64,000 nucleotides of DNA from Bacillus sp. FJAT-22090 (GCF_007676755.1 NZ_VEBK01000001.1:62001-126000); one strand, 5' to 3'; counted from the stretch's first letter, positions 1 to 11,367 are shown. Program-made: numbers and translations. Notes: generated from the letters alone by a model not told the origin.

Positions 1-350
1 TTATCTATGAAAATCATAATAATCTCATTGTAATGAAAATGTAACAAAGTGTCTATTCTATTTTTTATGAATTAATAGGTCCTTTATACTTTTATTCGCT
101 AATAATCGACTTATTTTATGTCGAATCTACTCAATTGTTAATTTTTACATACATGACCAATATAAATCAACTGAAATCTATTACATTTCACAAAAAATTA
201 ATATTTCATATATTCAAACAAATGTTAATGAGATTTCCTATTTTTAATAGAGAAATAATACCCCATCAGTTGATTATCCATCTTTTGATATTAAGGAGAA
301 AGAAGTGGCATGTTAGTTTATGTTTGAGTTCGTTTATAGGTAATTATGCG
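1..350. other. AT-rich stretch with no supported gene
   Basis: Very AT-rich sequence at the window edge. An open frame covers 135-470 on the plus strand, but it has no ribosome binding site, has no recognisable protein character, and its second half is a decayed copy of the dispersed repeat described at 351-462. I see no RNA gene or convincing promoter here. Whatever lies beyond codY in this genome is outside the window. Confidence 0.5.
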
Positions 351-462
351 CGGGCAAATGAGCCACACCAACGACGCTTAAGCAGTAGAGATAACTCATC
401 CAGCTCACCTGGCAGAAAACGTCCTCTAGTATCGAAAATCATAGCGGTCGCTTGGACAGCCG
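351..462 (-). repeat. Degenerate solitary arm of the dispersed composite repeat
   Basis: Read on the minus strand this stretch follows the left arm of the repeat at 14065-14300. It keeps the block around GCGGTCGC / AAAATCATAGCGGTCGC (about 437-452), a decayed version of the ACGCTTTCCGCCGGGTGAG block, and GGGCAAATGAG at 352-362. Many substitutions show it is an old copy. It has no tandem array and no opposite arm. Confidence 0.65.
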
Positions 463-523
463 TGAAATAATATATTAGTAAGCAACTTTTGCTTTATCCC
501 TTATTATTTAATTCATAGCATTC

Positions 524-557
524 AAAAAGCCTCTTCCACACACAAGTGGAAGAGGCT
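524..557 (-). terminator. Terminator after codY
   Basis: A perfect 12-bp stem (528-539 with 546-557, AGCCTCTTCCAC / GTGGAAGAGGCT) with a 6-nt loop is followed on the minus strand by TTTTTG. It lies 17 nt past the codY stop and should end the xerC-hslV-hslU-codY transcript. Confidence 0.9.
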
Positions 558-573
558 AAATTAATTTAGTTTC

Positions 574-1353
574 TTATTTCATTTTTAGTTGCGCCAACTC
601 AGCAAGGAATTTATCGTTTAGAACTTTAATATAAGTTCCTTTCATCCCTAATGATCTAGATTCAATTACACCAGCACTTTCAAGTTTACGTAATGCATTA
701 ACGATAACAGAACGAGTAATACCTACACGGTCAGCAATCTTAGAAGCAACAAGTAGTCCTTCGTTGCCATCTAGTTCTTCAAAAATATGTTCAATCGCTT
801 CTAATTCGCTGTATGATAAAGAATTGATCGCCATTTGTACAACTGCTTTGCTACGTGCTTCTTCTTCAATTTCTTCTGATTTTTCACGTAGAATTTCCAT
901 CCCAACTACAGTAGCGCCATATTCCCCTAAGAGTAAATCATCATCATGGAATTCTTGTTGTAAGCGTCCTAGGATTAAAGTACCTAAACGTTCACCGCCA
1001 CCAATAATTGGTACAATGGTTGTTAAACCATCTTTAAATAATTCACGATTTTCCTCAGGAAAAACAGAATGTTGACTAAACACATCTAAATTCGATGATG
1101 TTTCGTTTACATAGAATAAGTTTCTTGTATATTCTTCTGGGAATTGGCGCTCTTCCATCATTTTAATCATACGATCATTTTCAATTTGTTGATGAACTTC
1201 AAAACCAAGTAATTTACCTTTTCTACTAACGATAAACGCATTACATTCAATTACATTGCTTAATGTTGCTGCCATTTCTTTAAAGTTAACTGGTTTACCA
1301 GCAGATGCTTGTAGCATCGAGTTAATCTTTCTTGTTTTGTCTAATAAATTCAT
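574..1353 (-). CDS. codY: GTP- and branched-chain-amino-acid-sensing repressor CodY
   Basis: CodY represses nutrient-limitation genes when isoleucine, leucine, valine and GTP are plentiful. The protein starts [15 protein letters not shown], has the N-terminal GAF ligand-binding half (about 1-155) and a C-terminal winged helix-turn-helix in which [20 protein letters not shown] is the DNA-reading segment. I chose the ATG at 1353 (259 aa, the family length) because GGAGG sits 8 nt upstream; a longer in-frame start at 1368 has no such site. It is the last gene of the xerC-hslV-hslU-codY unit, the same order as codV-clpQ-clpY-codY of B. subtilis. A CodY-like box is seen upstream of acpP. Confidence 0.97.
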   Translation of the reverse strand: MNLLDKTRKINSMLQASAGKPVNFKEMAATLSNVIECNAFIVSRKGKLLGFEVHQQIENDRMIKMMEERQFPEEYTRNLFYVNETSSNLDVFSQHSVFPEENRELFKDGLTTIVPIIGGGERLGTLILGRLQQEFHDDDLLLGEYGATVVGMEILREKSEEIEEEARSKAVVQMAINSLSYSELEAIEHIFEELDGNEGLLVASKIADRVGITRSVIVNALRKLESAGVIESRSLGMKGTYIKVLNDKFLAELAQLKMK

Positions 1354-1436
1354 TTTAGTATCCTCCAATTAATGTTCATATTTATTTTAATATTCTAAAG
1401 GTTTTCAATTGTTTTTGGAACAGCCAATATTCTATT

Positions 1437-2834
1437 TTACAGTATAAATTGCGATAAATCTTTGTTTTTCACAATATTGTCAAGTTTTTGATCGATATAT
1501 GCCGGAGTAATTTGAATATGGGCGGGAGAAATGTCGGAAGCTTCATAGGAAAGCTCCTCTAAAATCTTCTCCAAAATAGTATGAAGTCTTCTTGCTCCGA
1601 TATTATCGGTTTCTTGATTTACTTCATAAGCGATTTCCCCGATTCTTTCAATCGCATCATCTGTAAATGTAATAGTTACCCCTTCAGTTTGTAGTAGTGC
1701 TACGTATTGTTTAACTAACGAATGTTGGGGTTCTTTCAAAATTTTCACGAAATCTTCTTTTGTTAACTTCTCCAGCTCTACACGAATCGGAAAACGACCT
1801 TGCAATTCTGGGATAAGATCTGATGGCTTTGACATATGAAAAGCTCCCGCCGCAATAAATAAAATATAATCTGTTTTAACTGCACCATATTTAGTAGTAA
1901 CGGTAGAACCTTCTACAATCGGTAAGATATCTCGTTGAACACCTTCTCTTGAAACATCGGCAGAAGAATTACTTCCATTCTTACTTGCAATTTTATCCAT
2001 CTCATCGATAAATATAATACCGGCTTGTTCAGTTTTTTCTATTGCGATTTGTGCTATTTCATCATTATCTATTAACTTACCCGCTTCTTCATGCACTAAA
2101 ACTTTACGTGCATCTTTGACTTTCATTTTTCTTCTTTTCTTTTTCTTTGGCATTAAACTAGAAAATGCATCTTGCATATTCATTCCCATGCTTTCCATGC
2201 CACCGCCCTGCAAGGCGTCAAATAAAGATGGTGTTGCTTCTGTTACCTCAACTGTTACTATTTCATCTTCGAGTTTGCCATCTCTTAAATCTTCGGCAAT
2301 TTGCGAGCGTTTTAAACGTACGTCTGTATCTTCGGTATCAGAAGTTTCATCATCGGTTTTTCCTCCACCAAATAGAGCTTCAAATGGATTTTGATTGGAG
2401 TTCTTTTTCTTTAAAGAAGGAACTAATAATTTAACGATTGCATCATTTGCTAAACGAATGGCTTGATCTTTTACTTCTTCCATTTTCTCTTCTTTTACGA
2501 TGCGAATTGCAGCTTCAACTAAATCCCTAACCATCGACTCCACGTCTCTTCCGACGTATCCGACTTCTGTAAATTTAGTAGCTTCAACTTTGATGAAAGG
2601 TGCTTTTGTAAGTTTTGCAATCCTTCTAGCAATTTCTGTTTTCCCAACACCTGTTGGCCCAATCATTAAAATATTTTTTGGAATTACTTCATTTTTCATA
2701 TCTTCTTCTAGTAATTGTCTTCTATAACGATTTCGAAGTGCAATCGCAACTGCTTTTTTTGCAGTTTCCTGTCCTACTATATAGTTATTTAGATGTTCTG
2801 TAATTTGTTTCGGGGTTAAGTTTGCTTCTCTCAT
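1437..2834 (-). CDS. hslU: HslU (ClpY) ATPase of the HslUV protease
   Basis: AAA+ unfoldase that feeds substrates into the HslV peptidase chamber in the cytoplasm. Walker A GPTGVGKT is at residues 59-66 and Walker B IIFIDEMD at 273-280. Between them (about 110-245) is the I domain that engages substrates, here carrying a lysine-rich stretch [11 protein letters not shown]. The sensor segment near GRFPIR and the C-terminal tail ending FIL are present, the tail being the part that docks into HslV. Full length at 465 aa. The start overlaps the hslV stop by 4 nt (ATGA), so the two are translationally coupled and should be made in matched amounts. Confidence 0.97.
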   Translation of the reverse strand: MREANLTPKQITEHLNNYIVGQETAKKAVAIALRNRYRRQLLEEDMKNEVIPKNILMIGPTGVGKTEIARRIAKLTKAPFIKVEATKFTEVGYVGRDVESMVRDLVEAAIRIVKEEKMEEVKDQAIRLANDAIVKLLVPSLKKKNSNQNPFEALFGGGKTDDETSDTEDTDVRLKRSQIAEDLRDGKLEDEIVTVEVTEATPSLFDALQGGGMESMGMNMQDAFSSLMPKKKKRRKMKVKDARKVLVHEEAGKLIDNDEIAQIAIEKTEQAGIIFIDEMDKIASKNGSNSSADVSREGVQRDILPIVEGSTVTTKYGAVKTDYILFIAAGAFHMSKPSDLIPELQGRFPIRVELEKLTKEDFVKILKEPQHSLVKQYVALLQTEGVTITFTDDAIERIGEIAYEVNQETDNIGARRLHTILEKILEELSYEASDISPAHIQITPAYIDQKLDNIVKNKDLSQFIL

Positions 2835-3379
2835 TCACCTAAAACCTCCACAATAATTTGATGATTCGTAAAAACACAAATATCAGCAGCAGTAGTTAAA
2901 GACGCAACAGCAATTTCTTTTGCAGTCAGTTTGTCTCCAGCGTACTGTTTTAATGCTCTACCGGCAGCAAGTGCGTAATTACCACCTGAACCTATCGCAA
3001 GTATTCCGTCGTCTGGTTCAATTACTTCACCGGTCCCCGATACTAACAATAAGTTTTTACTATCCATTACTAAAAGCATTGCTTCTAGTTGCCTCAGCAT
3101 TTTATCCCCTCTCCATTGCTTCGCAAGTTCAACAGAAGCACGTTGAAGGTTTCCATTAAACTCTAATAGTTTGCCTTCGAACATCTCAAACAACGTGAAT
3201 GCATCGGCTACAGACCCTGCAAATCCAGCTACAACCTGACCATTAAATAATCTTCTTACTTTCTTGGCTGTATGTTTCATCACTACTTGATTTCCTAGAG
3301 TAACTTGCCCATCACCTGCCATAGCATGGGAACCATTATGACTAACTGCAAAAATCGTTGTTGCATGAATATTAGACAT
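2831..3379 (-). CDS. hslV: HslV (ClpQ) peptidase of the HslUV protease
   Basis: Proteasome-beta-like peptidase forming the double-hexamer core of HslUV. The sequence starts [29 protein letters not shown]. The usual HslV begins with a catalytic threonine right after Met, but this one has the extended Bacillus-type N-terminus with serine at position 2, as in B. subtilis CodW, which is reported to act as an N-terminal serine protease. The [14 protein letters not shown] core and the C-terminal [17 protein letters not shown] match the family; 182 aa is typical. It follows xerC by about 50 nt and overlaps hslU. Confidence 0.96.
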   Translation of the reverse strand: MSNIHATTIFAVSHNGSHAMAGDGQVTLGNQVVMKHTAKKVRRLFNGQVVAGFAGSVADAFTLFEMFEGKLLEFNGNLQRASVELAKQWRGDKMLRQLEAMLLVMDSKNLLLVSGTGEVIEPDDGILAIGSGGNYALAAGRALKQYAGDKLTAKEIAVASLTTAADICVFTNHQIIVEVLGE

Positions 3380-3429
3380 TTTACCTTTACCTCCAATATA
3401 TCAAATTCGATGTCGTATCCTATTGCGCA

Positions 3430-4323
3430 CTAAGCCCTAGGATGCGCATTCATATACGTTTTTCGTAAATGCTCTTTCGTTACATGGGTATATACTTGAG
3501 TAGAAGATAGATGAGCATGGCCTAATAACTCTTGAACACTTCTTAAGTCTGCTCCATTGTTTAATAAATGAGTGGCAAATGTATGTCGCAGCATATGTGG
3601 ATAAATTGTCGAATGCATCGATGCTTTTTTCATCATTCCATTTAAAATATACCTTACTCCATCGGTCGTCAAATGTTCGCCCCTACTATTTACAAATAAA
3701 TAGGGATGGGATGTTTTTTTCATCAGTTTCGGTCTACTATTTAACATATAGTCTTCTACTGCAGCAAGAGCATAATCACCGACTGGCACATATCTCTCTT
3801 TCCTACCTTTTCCCATAACACGAACGACCCCATAGTTGCTATCTATATGACGTAATTCAATAGAAGTAAGTTCGCTAACGCGAATTCCTGTTGCATACAA
3901 TAGTTCAAGTATTGCCATATTACGAAGAGATAAAGGATCAGTTCCTTTATTCCCTTCAAACAATTTTTCCATCTCTTCCTCGTAAAAGAAATGAGGTAGT
4001 TTTTCTTCTTTTTTCGGATGATATAACGATTGAAAAGCATCATCCCGTATATTATATTCTTTATGTAAAAATTTATAAAAGGACCGTATAGAGGATATCT
4101 TCCTAGAGATAGAAGTTCTCGCTAATTGTTCGTCGTATAAATTTGTCACATACAATCTTGCATGGATATACTCTACATCACCTAAACTATTTACTCCTTC
4201 TGCTTCTAGAAAATTGATAAACTGTTTTATATCTTTTTCATATTCTTGGACGGTTAAATTCGAGTAATTTTTTTCTAATTGAATATACGCTATAAAAGAA
4301 TGCAATTTATCTAATTCAATCAT
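3430..4323 (-). CDS. xerC: Tyrosine recombinase XerC (CodV)
   Basis: Site-specific recombinase that with its partner resolves chromosome dimers at dif. From the ATG at 4323 (MIELDKLHSF) the catalytic set is complete: Arg148 (GIRVSEL), Lys172 (GKGRKERYVP), His243 and Arg246 (HMLRH), His269 (LLGHAHL) and nucleophile Tyr278 (QVYTHV). The N-terminal SAM-like core-binding domain spans about 1-100. A longer open frame reaches 4374, but its extra 17 residues are encoded over the hairpin arm upstream and do not resemble the family, so I prefer 4323 (297 aa). It is the first gene of the hslVU-codY unit. Confidence 0.93.
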   Translation of the reverse strand: MIELDKLHSFIAYIQLEKNYSNLTVQEYEKDIKQFINFLEAEGVNSLGDVEYIHARLYVTNLYDEQLARTSISRKISSIRSFYKFLHKEYNIRDDAFQSLYHPKKEEKLPHFFYEEEMEKLFEGNKGTDPLSLRNMAILELLYATGIRVSELTSIELRHIDSNYGVVRVMGKGRKERYVPVGDYALAAVEDYMLNSRPKLMKKTSHPYLFVNSRGEHLTTDGVRYILNGMMKKASMHSTIYPHMLRHTFATHLLNNGADLRSVQELLGHAHLSSTQVYTHVTKEHLRKTYMNAHPRA

Positions 4324-4350
4324 GCAAAACAACTCCGATACATTTCCATA

Positions 4351-4386
4351 GTAAAAGCCTCTAAAAGTATACATCTTTTTAGAGGC
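4351..4386 (-). terminator. Hairpin between trmFO and xerC
   Basis: A 10-bp stem (4357-4366 with 4377-4386, GCCTCTAAAA / TTTTAGAGGC) and a 10-nt loop follow the trmFO stop by 10 nt; on the minus strand the stem is followed by TTTTAC. The T-tract is short, so termination may be partial, but the position would separate topA-trmFO from the xerC operon. Confidence 0.6.
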
Positions 4387-4395
4387 CTAAAGCAA

Positions 4396-5706
4396 TTATA
4401 TCGCAGTATTTTTCATAAAATTTTGAATCGTCGTCAAAGCTCTATTCGCTAACTGTTCTGTTCTTGCTTTTTTATCTCTAACTTTGGGTTGTAATTCTGG
4501 AAATAATCCAAAATTGATATTCATAGGTTGAAAGTTTTTCGGGTCTGCCTCTGTAATATATCGCGCCATGCTGCCTAATGCAGTTTCGCTCGGAAATACT
4601 ACCAGCTCCTCGCCTTTTGCTAATTTAGCTGCATTAATACCTGCTAAAAGTCCACTTCCAGCTGATTCTACATAACCTTCTACCCCTGTCATTTGGCCAG
4701 CAAAGAAAATTTGTTGATTCGCTTTTAATTGATAAGTCGGTTGTAAAACATATGGCGAATTGATGAACGTATTTCGATGCATAACACCATATCTAACAAT
4801 TTCGACATTCTCAAGACCTGGGATTAATTTTAACACTTCTTTTTGAGGACCCCATTTTAAATGCGTTTGGAAGCCTACGATATTATATAACGTTCCAGCA
4901 GCATCATCTTGTCTAAGCTGTACTACCGCATATGGACGTTTCCCTGTTTTAGGATCTTCTAGTCCAACTGGCTTCATTGGGCCAAATAATAATGTTTTTC
5001 GGCCACGTTCTGCCATTACCTCTACTGGCATACAGCCTTCAAAGTATATTTCTTTCTCGAATTCTTTTAAAGGTACTACTTCCGCGGCTACCAATGCATC
5101 GTAAAAACGGTTAAATTCGTCTTCTGTCATTGGACAGTTAAGATAAGCAGCCTCACCTTTATCATAACGTGATTTTAAGTATACTTTGTCCATATCAATG
5201 CTATCTTTTTCTACAATTGGTGCAGCAGCATCATAAAAATATAAGTATTCTTGTCCAGTTACTTCCTTCACTTTTTCTGCAAGTGCCGGAGAAGTTAAAG
5301 GTCCTGTAGCAATGACTGTAATACCTTCAGGGATTTCTGTTACTTCCCCATTGACAACTTCAATTAATGGATGATTGCGAATCGCATCTGTTACTCTTCC
5401 AGCAAAATCATGTCTGTCTACTGCAAGTGCCCCACCAGCTGGAACACTGCTATTGTCAGCACTCTGAATAATAAGAGAGTCGAGCATGCGCATTTCTTCT
5501 TTAATAACACCTACAGCATTCGTTAAATTATTTGCTCTTAGGGAGTTGGAGCAAACCAGCTCCGCAAATTTATCTGTATGATGTGCAGGCGTTTGCTTTA
5601 CGGGACGCATCTCAAAAAGTCTTACTTTTACGCCTCGCTTCGCAATTTGCCATGCAGCTTCGCTTCCAGCAAGCCCTCCACCAATAACGTTTACAATTTC
5701 AGTCAT
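4396..5706 (-). CDS. trmFO: tRNA (uracil-54-C5)-methyltransferase TrmFO (Gid)
   Basis: Folate- and FAD-dependent enzyme that makes ribothymidine at position 54 of tRNA, the Gram-positive alternative to SAM-dependent TrmA. The FAD dinucleotide fold is at the very N-terminus ([19 protein letters not shown]), followed by the family hallmark VCSNSLRAN near residues 52-60. The C-terminal half carries GFQTHLKW and [18 protein letters not shown]. Full length at 436 aa. It sits 18 nt downstream of topA, the same pairing as in B. subtilis. Confidence 0.97.
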   Translation of the reverse strand: MTEIVNVIGGGLAGSEAAWQIAKRGVKVRLFEMRPVKQTPAHHTDKFAELVCSNSLRANNLTNAVGVIKEEMRMLDSLIIQSADNSSVPAGGALAVDRHDFAGRVTDAIRNHPLIEVVNGEVTEIPEGITVIATGPLTSPALAEKVKEVTGQEYLYFYDAAAPIVEKDSIDMDKVYLKSRYDKGEAAYLNCPMTEDEFNRFYDALVAAEVVPLKEFEKEIYFEGCMPVEVMAERGRKTLLFGPMKPVGLEDPKTGKRPYAVVQLRQDDAAGTLYNIVGFQTHLKWGPQKEVLKLIPGLENVEIVRYGVMHRNTFINSPYVLQPTYQLKANQQIFFAGQMTGVEGYVESAGSGLLAGINAAKLAKGEELVVFPSETALGSMARYITEADPKNFQPMNINFGLFPELQPKVRDKKARTEQLANRALTTIQNFMKNTAI

Positions 5707-5724
5707 GTTGTATCCTTCTTTCTA

Positions 5725-7800
5725 TTAACTTTGTGGATCTTCTTTGTAATCACAAGAAACACATTGTATTTGTATACCTTTTTTCAATTTCTTCTCTACT
5801 AGCATAGCATTACATTTAGGGCATGGTCGATTGATCGGCTTGTCCCACGAAACAAATTCACATGTTGGATATTGGTCACAGCCATAAAATAAACGTTTTG
5901 TTTTACTTTTACGTTCAACAATTTGACCCTCACCACAAGAAGGACATGGCACACCAATTTCCTTTACAATTGCCTTTGTATTTCTACAATCTGGAAAATT
6001 ACTGCATGCCATAAATTTACCGTAACGTCCTAATTTATATACCATTGGAGAACCGCATTGTTCACAATCTTCTCCAGTCGGCTCATCTTTAATTACGATT
6101 TTTTCCATTTCAGCATCCGCATAACTGACACGTTTCTCAAAATCTTGATAGAAGCCATCTATTACTTCCACCCATTTTACCTGTCCCTCTTCTACACTAT
6201 CTAAATCCTTTTCCATTTGTGCAGTAAACTCTATATCTAATATTTCAGGGAAGAACTCTAAAACAAGTTGATGAACAATTGTTCCAAGCTCCGTAGGTAC
6301 AAATCGTTTAGTTTCTAATGCGACATATCCTCTTTTTTGGATTGTATCTAAAGTTGGCGCATACGTGGATGGTCTACCTATTCCCAGCTCTTCCAGTGTC
6401 TTTACTAGTCTTGCCTCTGAATATCTTGGAGGCGGCTGTGTAAAGTGCTGCTTCGGATCAATGGATAAGGCATTTACTTTGTCTCCTACTTCTAAAACAG
6501 GCAATAATTTGTCTTTGTCCTCAGTCTGGTCGTCTGAGCCTTCCACATATACTTTCATAAAGCCAGGAAATTTTACTTGGGAGCCATTTGCACGGAAAAC
6601 AGCTTCACCATTTTTCAAGTCCACCGCGACAGTATCTAATATTGCAGGAGCCATTTGACTAGCTATAAATCGTTCCCAAATTAGCTTGTATAAGCGAAAT
6701 AAGTCACGAGATAAAATTGCCTTCAATTCATTCGGTGTTCTTAAAACGCTTGTAGGACGTACAGCTTCATGCGCATCTTGTGCTTTCTTTGATTGTTTCT
6801 CTGCTTTTTTTGTTGTGATAAATTCTGAACCGTATTCTTGTTTGATAAATTCCTGAGCATCTGCTTTTGCAGTATCAGAAATTCGAGTAGAATCTGTTCG
6901 CATATACGTTATTAATCCGACTGTACCTTCTTTTTTGCCAAGGTCAATTCCTTCGTATAATTGCTGAGCGAGCATCATTGTTTTTCTAGCTCTGAAGTTT
7001 AACTTGCGTGCAGCTTCCTGTTGAAGCGAAGAAGTAGTAAAAGAAGGTGCAGGATTTCTTTTCCGTTCTTTCTTTACTACATTAGTTACTTCGAATTTCT
7101 TGCCTTTCATTACTTTTAATACCGCTTTTACTTCACCCTCATTAGATAATTTTACTTTATCTTTTTCTGTGCCGAAATAAATAGCTTCAAATGCTTTTTT
7201 ATCTTTTTCAAATTGTCCTTCGATGGACCAATACTCTTCCGGAACAAAATTATTAATTTCGTTTTCACGATCGATAATTAATCGAAGTGCTACAGATTGG
7301 ACACGACCTGCCGAAAGTCCTTTTTTTACTTTCTTCCATAGTATAGGACTTATATTGTAACCGACAAGACGATCTAAAATTCTTCTTGCTTGCTGTGCAT
7401 CGACTAAATCCATATTTATCGGTCTAGGATGCTTAAAAGAGTCCAAAATCGCGTCTTTTGTAATTTCATTGAATACTACTCGGCAATCAGATTCAATATC
7501 AACATTCAATGAGTTTGCCAAATGCCATGCAATGGCTTCTCCCTCTCTGTCGGGGTCAGCTGCGAGATAAACTTTCTTTGCTTTTTTCGCTGCATTTTTT
7601 AATTCTTGCAATACGGGACCTTTTCCTCGTATAGTAATATATTTTGGTTCGTAGTTATTTTCCACATCGACACCCATTTGACTTCTAGGTAAATCGCGTA
7701 CATGACCAACCGATGCTTTTACTTTATATTTTTTACCAAGGTATCGCTCAATCGTTTTCGCTTTTGCTGGTGATTCTACTATCACTAAATAATCCGACAT
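5725..7800 (-). CDS. topA: DNA topoisomerase I
   Basis: Type IA topoisomerase that relaxes negative supercoils. The Toprim domain opens the protein ([17 protein letters not shown]) and holds the metal-binding DPDREGEA at 82-89. The nucleophile is Tyr299 in [12 protein letters not shown]. The C-terminal end (about 570-691) has three tetracysteine zinc ribbons, beginning CEQCG, CPSCG and CPKCN, which bind single-stranded DNA. Length 691 aa is normal. It begins a short unit with trmFO after a 120-nt gap from dprA. Confidence 0.98.
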   Translation of the reverse strand: MSDYLVIVESPAKAKTIERYLGKKYKVKASVGHVRDLPRSQMGVDVENNYEPKYITIRGKGPVLQELKNAAKKAKKVYLAADPDREGEAIAWHLANSLNVDIESDCRVVFNEITKDAILDSFKHPRPINMDLVDAQQARRILDRLVGYNISPILWKKVKKGLSAGRVQSVALRLIIDRENEINNFVPEEYWSIEGQFEKDKKAFEAIYFGTEKDKVKLSNEGEVKAVLKVMKGKKFEVTNVVKKERKRNPAPSFTTSSLQQEAARKLNFRARKTMMLAQQLYEGIDLGKKEGTVGLITYMRTDSTRISDTAKADAQEFIKQEYGSEFITTKKAEKQSKKAQDAHEAVRPTSVLRTPNELKAILSRDLFRLYKLIWERFIASQMAPAILDTVAVDLKNGEAVFRANGSQVKFPGFMKVYVEGSDDQTEDKDKLLPVLEVGDKVNALSIDPKQHFTQPPPRYSEARLVKTLEELGIGRPSTYAPTLDTIQKRGYVALETKRFVPTELGTIVHQLVLEFFPEILDIEFTAQMEKDLDSVEEGQVKWVEVIDGFYQDFEKRVSYADAEMEKIVIKDEPTGEDCEQCGSPMVYKLGRYGKFMACSNFPDCRNTKAIVKEIGVPCPSCGEGQIVERKSKTKRLFYGCDQYPTCEFVSWDKPINRPCPKCNAMLVEKKLKKGIQIQCVSCDYKEDPQS

Positions 7801-7920
7801 AAATGTGCCTCCTTATAGAAGGTAACTCGCTTTTTCTTTAAAACAAATACCTGTTGCAAAATGTATAACAGTTTTTAAATAATTGCAAGGCTTTTCATTT
7901 TTAAATTATTTATTTGTAGT

Positions 7921-8802
7921 TTATTTTACTAATTCCTCTAGTATTTGATGACCACTCCAAACGGGCTTCGCGCCTTCTAATATAAGGAGATGAGGACCTA
8001 CTGATAGGGGCGAATCAATAGAACCAGGAATTGCGAATATTTCTTTTCCATTTTCAAGCGCATGCTCCATTGTCGAAACTGTACCACTTTTTTCTTCTGC
8101 TTCTGTAATAACTACTCCATTAGATAACCCACTAATAATTCGATTTCGCATGGGGAAGTTCCACTTTTTAGGTGTCATATATGGGGGATACTCTGTTATT
8201 AAAAGATGATTTTTCGCTATTTCTTCCGCTAGATCGACATTTTGTTTTGGATATAGATGAAAAAAGCCAGAACCTAATACAGCAATTGTTTTTCCTCCAT
8301 ATTTCATCGTTATTTCATGTGCTAACGTATCTGCCCCTTTTGCTAAACCACTAACGATGACGATGCCTTGCTCAATTAGTGGAGGTAGGATTTTCGAGAT
8401 ACATCTTTTGGAGTAGTCAGTTGCTTTTCTGGACCCGATAATTGCAATTTTTTTATCATTTTGAAGTAAATTTATATCACCTTTTGTATAGAGCACTGCC
8501 GGTGGATCATACAAGTTCAATAGATTAGACGGATAATTAGGATTAGTATAAAGAATAGGGGTAATTGTATGCTTTTCATATATACATAGAAGTGGGATTT
8601 CTAAATATTTTTTATACATTTGCTGTAAATTTATAGCACGTTCTAGCGAAATTCGACATAACTTTGCAAGTGTAGAAGGTGAAATCTTTTCGAGTTGGGA
8701 TAATTGGGGGTCATACTCAAGTAGAGATTTCAATTTGTTCAGAGGAACAGGGAATACATAGTGTAAAGCTAAAAACCGGTGGATGAATTGCTTTTCTTTC
8801 AT
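7921..8802 (-). CDS. dprA: DNA processing protein DprA (Smf)
   Basis: Loads RecA onto incoming single-stranded DNA during natural transformation. The Rossmann-like core shows IIGSRKATDYSKR, SGLAKGADTLAHE and RNRIISGLSNGVVITEA, then GTVSTMEHALENGKEIFAIPGS, all typical. The start at 8802 (MKEKQFIHRF, 293 aa) has GGAGG 6 nt upstream; an upstream extension to 8838 overlaps the sucD terminator and is unlikely. It lies just after that terminator, so transcription needs read-through or a promoter hidden in the hairpin region. Its presence suggests a competence pathway elsewhere, but dprA is also widespread in non-competent species. Confidence 0.95.
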   Translation of the reverse strand: MKEKQFIHRFLALHYVFPVPLNKLKSLLEYDPQLSQLEKISPSTLAKLCRISLERAINLQQMYKKYLEIPLLCIYEKHTITPILYTNPNYPSNLLNLYDPPAVLYTKGDINLLQNDKKIAIIGSRKATDYSKRCISKILPPLIEQGIVIVSGLAKGADTLAHEITMKYGGKTIAVLGSGFFHLYPKQNVDLAEEIAKNHLLITEYPPYMTPKKWNFPMRNRIISGLSNGVVITEAEEKSGTVSTMEHALENGKEIFAIPGSIDSPLSVGPHLLILEGAKPVWSGHQILEELVK

Positions 8803-8814
8803 TACTTCCCTCCT

Positions 8815-8852
8815 ATAAAAAAAATACGGCAACACCAAATGATGTGCCGTAC
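8815..8852 (-). terminator. Terminator after sucCD
   Basis: TACGGCA / TGCCGTA stem (8825-8831 with 8845-8851) followed on the minus strand by a run of eight T (TATTTTTTTTA). It lies 9 nt past the sucD stop and directly precedes the dprA ribosome binding site. Confidence 0.85.
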
Positions 8853-8859
8853 CTTTATA

Positions 8860-9762
8860 TTAATGTGTTTTACAAGCGTCGTAAAGCCCTGCTTCTTTAA
8901 TTGCTTCAATTAAAGTTTCACCAATCACAGATGGAGTGGCAGCAACTTTCATTCCTGCATCCTTCATTGCTTGGATTTTTCCTTCGGCAGTACCTTGACC
9001 ACCAGAGATAATTGCTCCAGCATGGCCCATACGTTTACCTTCAGGTGCAGTTTGTCCACCAATAAATCCTACCACTGGCTTTTTCATATTAGCTTTAATC
9101 CATGCTGCTGCTTCTTCCTCAGCAGTACCACCGATTTCACCAATCATTACAACTGCATATGTTTCTTCATCTTCATTGAATGCAGTTAATGCATCGATAA
9201 AGTTAGTACCATTTACAGGGTCTCCACCAATACCAACAGCTGTCGTTTGACCGATACCAGCTTGTGTTAACTGATGTACTGCCTCATAAGTAAGTGTACC
9301 AGAGCGAGATACAACACCAACGTGACCTTTTGTATGAATGTATCCTGGCATAATACCAATTTTACATTCATCTGCCGTGATAACACCTGGGCAGTTTGGT
9401 CCTACTAAGCGAGTTTTCTTGCCTTCCATGTAACGTTTTACGTTAACCATGTCGAGTACTGGGATATGCTCTGTAATACAGATTGTCATATCTAGTTCAG
9501 CATCAACTGCTTCCATAATCGCATCAGCAGCAAATGGAGCTGGTACATAGATTACTGAAACGTTAGCACCAGTAGCTTTTACAGCATCTTCTACTGTATT
9601 GAAAACTGGAACGCCTTCTACTTCAGTACCACCTTTACCAGGAGTTACCCCAGCAACGATTTTAGTACCGTATTCAAGCATTTGTTTTGTATGGAAAAGA
9701 GCAGTTGAGCCCGTAATTCCTTGAACGATTACTTTCGTATCTTTATTAATATATACGCCCAC
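8860..9762 (-). CDS. sucD: Succinyl-CoA synthetase alpha subunit
   Basis: TCA-cycle enzyme converting succinyl-CoA to succinate with NTP formation. The N-terminal CoA-binding Rossmann fold has [17 protein letters not shown]; the ligase part carries GPNCPGVI and the phosphorylated histidine in [13 protein letters not shown], near residue 246. At 300 aa it is full length. It sits 18 nt downstream of sucC, and the pair forms a two-gene operon closed by a strong terminator. Confidence 0.98.
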   Translation of the reverse strand: MGVYINKDTKVIVQGITGSTALFHTKQMLEYGTKIVAGVTPGKGGTEVEGVPVFNTVEDAVKATGANVSVIYVPAPFAADAIMEAVDAELDMTICITEHIPVLDMVNVKRYMEGKKTRLVGPNCPGVITADECKIGIMPGYIHTKGHVGVVSRSGTLTYEAVHQLTQAGIGQTTAVGIGGDPVNGTNFIDALTAFNEDEETYAVVMIGEIGGTAEEEAAAWIKANMKKPVVGFIGGQTAPEGKRMGHAGAIISGGQGTAEGKIQAMKDAGMKVAATPSVIGETLIEAIKEAGLYDACKTH

Positions 9763-9780
9763 TTTATGTCCCTGCCTTTC

Positions 9781-10941
9781 TTATCCTACAAGATTAACGA
9801 TTTTTTGAGCACCGTCTGCCATTGAGTCAGCAGCGATAATATTTAAGCCGGATTCATTTAATAATTTTTCACCTAAATCTACATTGGTACCTTCTAAACG
9901 AACTACTAATGGTACTTCTAGACCAACTTCCTTCGCAGCGATAATAACACCTTCTGCGATAACGTCACACTTCATGATACCGCCAAAGATATTAACGAAA
10001 ATACCTTTTACGTTTTGATCAGAAAGAATGATTTTGAAAGCTTCTGTTACTTTTTCAGCAGTAGCACCGCCCCCAACGTCCAGGAAGTTTGCGGGTGAGC
10101 CGCCATAATAGCTAATTGTGTCCATTGTAGCCATTGCTAGTCCTGCTCCATTAACCATACAACCGATATTTCCATCTAATGAAATATAGCTTAGGTCATA
10201 TTTAGAAGCTTCGATTTCTTTTGCATCTTCTTCGTCAAAATCGCGCATTTCAAGAATGTCAGCGTGACGATATAAAGCATTTGCATCAAAGTTAAATTTT
10301 GCATCAAGCGCTAATACATTATCATCCGCAGTAACTACTAACGGGTTAATCTCAACGATTGAAGCATCTTTTTCTTTGTATACTTGATATAAACCAAGCA
10401 TAAACTTCGCTGCTTTATTGACAAGTTTTGCAGGAATATTCATATTGAAAGCCATGCGACGAGCTTGGAAGCCTGTTAGGCCAACAACCGGATCGATTTC
10501 TTCATAGAAAAGTTTCTCAGGAGTATTTGCTGCCACTTCCTCGATGTCCATACCGCCCTCTTCAGAGCCCATTAATGTAACGCGAGAAGTTGCGCGGTCT
10601 AATACTAAACCAACATAATACTCTTTTTTAATGTCGCTACCTTCTTCGATCAGTAAACGCTTAATTTCTTTACCTTCAGGACCTGTTTGGTGTGTTACTA
10701 GCACTTTACCTAAAAGTTCCTTCGCGTATTCACGTACCTCATCTAAATTTTTCGCGATTTTTACTCCACCAGCTTTACCACGACCACCTGCGTGAATTTG
10801 TGCTTTAACAACAATAACGCTTGAGCCTAACTCTTTTGCTGCTTTAACAGCCTCTTCAGGTGAAAAAGCAACAATTCCGTTTGAAACTGCTACGCCATAT
10901 TGTCTGAGGAGTTGTTTCCCTTGATATTCATGGATATTCAT
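9781..10941 (-). CDS. sucC: Succinyl-CoA synthetase beta subunit
   Basis: ATP-grasp partner of SucD, contributing the nucleotide site and specificity. Key segments are [12 protein letters not shown] at the start, [15 protein letters not shown] in the ATP-grasp fold, and [18 protein letters not shown] then [17 protein letters not shown] in the CoA-ligase domain. I place the start at 10941 (386 aa): GGAGG is 7 nt upstream and this is the conserved N-terminus. The in-frame codon at 10959 would add six non-conserved residues. Confidence 0.97.
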   Translation of the reverse strand: MNIHEYQGKQLLRQYGVAVSNGIVAFSPEEAVKAAKELGSSVIVVKAQIHAGGRGKAGGVKIAKNLDEVREYAKELLGKVLVTHQTGPEGKEIKRLLIEEGSDIKKEYYVGLVLDRATSRVTLMGSEEGGMDIEEVAANTPEKLFYEEIDPVVGLTGFQARRMAFNMNIPAKLVNKAAKFMLGLYQVYKEKDASIVEINPLVVTADDNVLALDAKFNFDANALYRHADILEMRDFDEEDAKEIEASKYDLSYISLDGNIGCMVNGAGLAMATMDTISYYGGSPANFLDVGGGATAEKVTEAFKIILSDQNVKGIFVNIFGGIMKCDVIAEGVIIAAKEVGLEVPLVVRLEGTNVDLGEKLLNESGLNIIAADSMADGAQKIVNLVG

Positions 10942-11079
10942 CTTGCATCCTCCATTCAAACTTGTGTCAAGTAATTTACTACCTTATTCATTGTATAAAA
11001 ACCGTCATAAATTGTCCACAAAAGTCTAGTAATAATATTAATAAACGAAAATTCGGATTTTAAGTCGAATGAATTAGAG

Positions 11080-11367
11080 TTATAGATTACTTTTCTCTTT
11101 TTTTTGATCAATCTTATAGATAAAAGCAAAAACTTCTGCCACTGCTTGATATAATTCTTCTGGTATAGACTGATTAATATCCAACTGTCCTAGAAGTTCT
11201 ACTAAACTTGCATCTTCTTGAATAGGCACTTCATGTTCTTTTGCCTTAGCTAAAATGTTTTCGGCAATTTTACCTTTTCCTTTTGCTACCACTGTTGGAG
11301 CGTCAATAATACCCGGTTTATACGTTAATGCAATTGCTTCTTTTCGGACTTTTTTTTCATCCTTCAT
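11080..11367 (-). CDS. FlhB-like C-terminal domain protein (YlqH type)
   Basis: A 95-aa cytoplasmic protein resembling only the C-terminal substrate-specificity domain of FlhB/YscU export switches (EAIALTYKPGIIDAPTVVAKGKGKIAENILAKAKEHEVPI), without the membrane half. The residues where FlhB has its autocleaving NPTH loop are not obviously conserved here. It overlaps the upstream FliK-like gene by 4 nt (ATGA). The same pair, ylqG-ylqH, sits between rnhB and sucC in B. subtilis. A role tuning flagellar export is inferred from homology alone; no other flagellar gene is in the window. Confidence 0.85.
   Translation of the reverse strand: MKDEKKVRKEAIALTYKPGIIDAPTVVAKGKGKIAENILAKAKEHEVPIQEDASLVELLGQLDINQSIPEELYQAVAEVFAFIYKIDQKKEKSNL

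Noticed and set aside
135-470. A 111-codon plus-strand frame
   Set aside because: No ribosome binding site, no protein-like family character, and its second half is a decayed copy of the dispersed repeat.
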